A stretch of DNA of 24,003 nt from the NCBI GenBank assembly GCA_023433465.1, contig JAEZCR010000081.1:1-24003 (forward strand), read 5' to 3'. Below, in pieces: positions 22,535-24,003 of this stretch. The number at the start of each line of letters is the position of its first letter. The first letter of the stretch is position 1. The notes below the pieces were generated by a model. That model was not told the origin of the DNA. It saw only the letters and a program-made list of their open reading frames with translations, and ran no database searches. The DNA comes from Pseudomonadota bacterium (GTDB taxonomy: Bacteria > Pseudomonadota > Gammaproteobacteria > Steroidobacterales > Steroidobacteraceae). The position numbers and the translations under genes are program-made.

Positions 22535-23718
22535 CAATCGCGCAAGGGAATGGACGGGTCCGCGAGTTTCCGCGGATCCGGCCGCGCGCGCGCCGGGATC
22601 ATCTTGCGCGCGGCCATCTGGTCCTTCGTGTGGTTGACGGTCTCGACCGCGATCAGCTCGCCGCCCCTGAGATAACAGACACTGAAGGCGCGGGTCGCCG
22701 GATCGCCGCGCAGCACGGCGGCGTCGAAGCCCGCGGCCAGGCCCACGATGACCATCTTGAGGTCGTACTGGTCCGACCAGAACCACGGCACCTTGTCGTG
22801 CACGGTAGTTAGTCCGAGCATGTTGAGCGCCGCGCTCGTGCCTTGCTCGAACGCGTTGTCGACGGATTCCAACCGCACCCGGGCGCCATAGTGCACGCTC
22901 GGATGCCGCGTGCAGTCGCCCGCGGCCCAGATGTGCGGATCCGACGTGCGGCAGTACTCGTCCACCAGAATCCCGTCGTCGCACGCGATTCCCGCGTCCC
23001 GCGCGAGCCCGTCCGCGGGCACCACCCCGATCGCCCCCAACACGAAGTAGTTTTCCCGGTTATCGGGGTTTTCGGTGCCAGGCACCGGAATCCGGGAAAA
23101 CTCGCCGCAGCGGATCTCGACGCCGTGGCGCGCGTGCTCGGATTCGTAGAAGCGCGAGACAGACGGCGACACGACGCGCGACATCACGCGGTCGGCGGCT
23201 TCGAGGACAGTGACTTCGAGCCCGGCTTCGCGCAGGGTGGCCGCGGCTTCGAGGCCGATGTAGCCGCCACCGATGATGAGGACGCGGCGGCCGGGCGCGA
23301 CCTGCTCCCGCAACAGGTCGACGTCCGCGGCGGTGCGCAGGTAGAACGGCCTTGCCGCCTCCCATTCCGGCGCCAGCAGGCGCGGGCGGCTCCCGGTAGC
23401 GATCAGCAGTTGGTCGTACTCGACCGACGTTCCATCGGTGATCTCCACCCGGCGCGCTGCACGATCGATGTTCACCGCGGCAAAACCGAGCCTCAGGCCG
23501 ACGCCATGCGAGAGGTAATGATCCGCGTGCCGGATCAGCAGACGGTCGCGCTCGAGCGCGCCGGCGAGGTATTTCTTCGACAGGGGCGGGCGCTGGTAGG
23601 GCAGCAGATCTTCGTCCCCGATCAATGTGATAGGCCCCGTGTGTCCTCGCCTGCGCAGGGTCTCGATGGCCTGAGCGGCGGCCTGTCCCGCCCCGACGAT
23701 CACCACCCGCAGATTCAT
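22531..23718 (-). CDS. FAD-dependent NAD(P)H oxidoreductase, ferredoxin/rubredoxin reductase type
   Basis: This protein of about 395 residues has an FAD-binding GAGQAA motif (9-14), FAD contacts in LLIATGSRPR and the NAD-binding GGGYIGLEAA motif (150-159). A second FAD motif, IWAAGDC (263-269), and a C-terminal Reductase_C domain (about 310-390; WFWSDQYDLKM) complete the fold. Relatives pass electrons from NAD(P)H to a ferredoxin or rubredoxin serving a P450 or dioxygenase. No such partner gene is in the window. The strand-hairpin region normally before VVxGIGVVP is shortened and replaced by residues encoded by a palindromic element (about 207-225, FSRIPVPGTENPDNRENYF), which might affect folding or cofactor binding. 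The ATG at 23718 is preferred because AAGGTG lies 5 bases upstream; in-frame ATGs at 23730 and further upstream are alternatives. Confidence 0.88.
   Translation of the reverse strand: MNLRVVIVGAGQAAAQAIETLRRRGHTGPITLIGDEDLLPYQRPPLSKKYLAGALERDRLLIRHADHYLSHGVGLRLGFAAVNIDRAARRVEITDGTSVEYDQLLIATGSRPRLLAPEWEAARPFYLRTAADVDLLREQVAPGRRVLIIGGGYIGLEAAATLREAGLEVTVLEAADRVMSRVVSPSVSRFYESEHARHGVEIRCGEFSRIPVPGTENPDNRENYFVLGAIGVVPADGLARDAGIACDDGILVDEYCRTSDPHIWAAGDCTRHPSVHYGARVRLESVDNAFEQGTSAALNMLGLTTVHDKVPWFWSDQYDLKMVIVGLAAGFDAAVLRGDPATRAFSVCYLRGGELIAVETVNHTKDQMAARKMIPARARPDPRKLADPSIPLRDC
23051..23100. repeat. nested palindromic element within the flavoprotein gene (copy 2)
   Basis: An outer inverted repeat TTTTCCCGG (23051-23059) / CCGGGAAAA (23092-23100) encloses a perfect 15-base palindrome CGGTGCCAGGCACCG (23073-23087). 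On the coding strand it is read as FSRIPVPGT then ENPDNREN. The core and its TCCCGGA flank recur in nrdA at 7766-7800. Confidence 0.75.
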
Positions 23719-23780
23719 TGGCACCTTCATCCGATTCACACCGTATAGATATAGTGAGCATGCTAGCTCGACGGATGTCC

Positions 23781-23825
23781 GCACCATTGTTGGGCGAGCA
23801 ACGATCCGCCGCGCTAAATTGGTGC
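23781..23825 (+). promoter_or_regulatory. two NtrC-like enhancer sites upstream of the PII gene
   Basis: GCACCATTGTTGGGC (23781-23795) and GCGCTAAATTGGTGC (23811-23825) each carry one good half of the NtrC consensus GCACC-N5-GGTGC. Their centres are 30 bp apart, about three helical turns, and roughly 96 and 126 bp before the expected start of transcription. This spacing is typical of enhancers that activate sigma54 polymerase under nitrogen limitation. Confidence 0.6.
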
Positions 23826-23888
23826 TCGCGAAACGCCCGTGCAAACGCCCAATCGCTTAATTGCCGCTATGTTGGGCTTTCGGGATAC

Positions 23889-23904
23889 TGGCACGGAAGC
23901 TGCA
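23889..23904 (+). promoter_or_regulatory. sigma54 (RpoN) promoter of the PII gene
   Basis: TGGCACGGAAGCTGCA matches the -24/-12 consensus TGGCACGNNNNTTGCA with one change (T to C before TGC). The GG and GC elements have the required spacing. Transcription would begin near 23915, about 63 bases before the PII start codon. Confidence 0.8.
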
Positions 23905-23977
23905 CTGCGATTAGGGCTCGCCGATGTCGGCGTCGACTCCATCGAAAGACTGGCAATAAAGAATTGGGAGAAAAGAA

Positions 23978-24003
23978 ATGAAATTGGTCACCGCCATCAT
24001 CAA
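23978..24003 (+). CDS. glnK: nitrogen regulatory protein PII (GlnK/GlnB), start only
   Basis: Only the first eight codons are in the window: MKLVTAII, which is the classic start of PII signalling proteins (usually followed by KPFKLD). GGGAG ends about 9 bases before the ATG, with a purine-rich AAAAGAA in between. PII proteins sense 2-oxoglutarate and ATP/ADP and control ammonium uptake and assimilation. The sigma54 promoter and NtrC-like sites favour glnK, often followed by amtB, over a constitutive glnB; the fragment itself cannot distinguish them. Confidence 0.75.

Noticed and set aside
1..24003. tRNA, rRNA, CRISPR arrays, transposases and terminal inverted repeats
   Set aside because: None could be recognised on either strand.

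Overview
The window looks like chromosomal DNA from a GC-rich, free-living Gram-negative bacterium, most likely a gammaproteobacterium of the Steroidobacter/Nevskiales/Xanthomonadales type. This is an inference from strong G/C third positions, outer-membrane-style lipoproteins, a sigma54/NtrC-type promoter and the gene families present. No rRNA, tRNA, CRISPR array or insertion sequence was seen.

Left part (1-6972): an S41 peptidase lipoprotein gene with visibly lower GC, then a HlyD-type adaptor and a C39-peptidase ABC exporter joined by an ATGA overlap. Together they resemble a microcin/bacteriocin-type secretion operon, but no cargo peptide is visible. A membrane-anchored LtaS-like phosphatase-superfamily transferase gene converges on it, with overlapping stop codons.

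Centre-left (6973-10636): a class I ribonucleotide reductase operon (nrdA-nrdB) under apparent double control. Two NrdR-box-like repeats 31 bp apart overlap the promoter. They are followed by a cobalamin riboswitch and a hairpin that masks the nrdA Shine-Dalgarno sequence.

Centre (10651-15000): a serine beta-lactamase-like lipoprotein hydrolase followed by a peptidase-less BlaR1/M56-like membrane protein, and a 7TM diguanylate cyclase. Divergent from the cyclase (15041-19428) is a translationally coupled pair: a RoxA-like di-haem cytochrome c and a patatin-like lipase with a membrane domain.

Right part (19403-22199): a blaI - M56 (BlaR1-like) - M56-like operon. Its promoter has the same layout as the distant hydrolase promoter: a strong BlaI-type operator inside an 18-bp -35/-10 spacer, and a second weaker operator 21 bp closer to the gene. 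I infer that one BlaI regulator controls both operons. All three M56-like proteins end in a shared DUF3738-like domain with a CQxPC motif; only one keeps the HExxH zinc-protease site.

Right edge (22197-24003): the remains of a divergent lysR/azoR pair collapsed by deletion, a ferredoxin-reductase-type flavoprotein gene, and the start of a PII gene (glnK/glnB) behind a sigma54 promoter with two NtrC-like sites. The flavoprotein gene and nrdA carry related palindromic elements inside their reading frames.
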